Assembly: GCA_012800135.1 (NCBI GenBank)
Contig: JAAZJV010000125.1
Span: 1 to 5,620 of the forward strand
DNA: 5,620 nt
Source: Clostridiaceae bacterium
GTDB taxonomy: Bacteria > Bacillota > Clostridia > Saccharofermentanales > DTU023
Direction: 5' to 3'
Part shown: piece by piece, positions 5,494-5,620 of the stretch
Position numbering within the stretch: position 1 is the first letter of the stretch
How the letters are laid out: every line of letters starts with the position of its first letter
The notes under the pieces: model-generated
The model's database searches: none
What the model saw: only the letters and a program-made list of their open reading frames with translations
What the model was told of the DNA's origin: nothing
Position numbers and translations under genes: made by a program

Positions 5494-5512
5494 TTATTCC
5501 CACTCTATTGTA
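5494..5512. other. Probable attachment site at the guaA 3' end
   Basis: The end of guaA is a known integration hotspot for genomic islands encoding tyrosine integrases. The last codons and stop (minus strand GAGTGGGAATAA, 5505-5494) are the likely crossover core. No second copy is present in this window, as expected if the opposite end of the element lies beyond the left edge. Exact core borders cannot be set without it. Confidence 0.55.
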
Positions 5513-5620
5513 GCCGGTGGTTTGCCTGTAATATCATATACAATGCGATTTATATGTCCCACTTCATTTATAATCCGGTTTGAAGCCCGCTCCAACAAAT
5601 CATAGGGCAGCCTTGCCCAC
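5494..5620 (-). CDS. guaA: GMP synthase (glutamine-hydrolysing), C-terminal 41 residues
   Basis: The reading frame entering from the right edge gives the last 41 residues of GuaA, which converts XMP to GMP using glutamine and ATP in purine synthesis. The tail carries the strongly conserved block NRIINEV, then [15 protein letters not shown] at the stop, as in bacterial GuaA proteins including E. coli. The C-terminal part is the dimerisation domain. The gene is intact at its 3' end, as expected when an element integrates within or next to it and restores the final codons. Only the tail is visible. This is the chromosomal anchor of the window. Confidence 0.96.
   Translation of the reverse strand, partial: WARLPYDLLERASNRIINEVGHINRIVYDITGKPPATIEWE

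Noticed and set aside
1..5620. CRISPR array, tRNA or insertion sequence
   Set aside because: No regularly spaced repeats, cloverleaf gene or transposase was seen on either strand.

Overview
The window appears to hold the right-hand part of an integrative mobilizable element (IME) inserted beside the 3' end of a chromosomal guaA gene. The host is probably a low-to-mid GC Firmicute of the clostridial type (gut Lachnospiraceae or Ruminococcaceae are my best guess). The evidence for the host is the strong AGGAG-type ribosome sites, consensus sigma-A promoters, the MobV relaxase with a RepA-like ATPase, and the sequence of the guaA tail. No tRNA, rRNA, IS element or CRISPR array is visible.

Layout. 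Positions 1-1184 (minus strand) carry the N-terminal 394 residues of a MobV/Mob_Pre relaxase that runs off the left edge. Positions 1185-1433 are non-coding and contain four consecutive inverted repeats and six copies of TTGCAA; this is the best candidate for oriT or another origin. Positions 1434-4135 (minus strand) form a tightly packed operon, in order of transcription: excisionase-like wHTH protein, tyrosine integrase, ribbon-helix-helix accessory protein (MobC-like), a previously unlisted 48-codon ORF, and a RepA-like hexameric ATPase. Each start codon overlaps the preceding stop, so translation is probably coupled. The relaxase follows after the structured gap.

Positions 4136-4406 are a divergent control region. 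A perfect TTGACA-17-TATAAT promoter fires left into the xis-int-mob operon, and a TTGACT-18-TATACT promoter fires right into an XRE regulator gene. Repeated operator-like motifs overlap both promoters. This looks like a phage-style switch in which the XRE protein holds excision and mobilization off. Directly behind the regulator (4945-5253, plus strand) is an AT-rich 102-aa gene of unknown function.

Positions 5254-5493 hold a strong terminator that works in both directions, an 11-bp-period direct repeat that could be an integrase arm site, and no convincing gene. Positions 5494-5620 (minus strand) are the last 41 codons of guaA (GMP synthase), whose 3' end is a well-known target for genomic islands. 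The model is: XRE represses P(minus); on derepression Xis and Int excise the element, and RHH, ATPase and relaxase process oriT for transfer by a helper conjugative system, as no type IV secretion gene is visible here.
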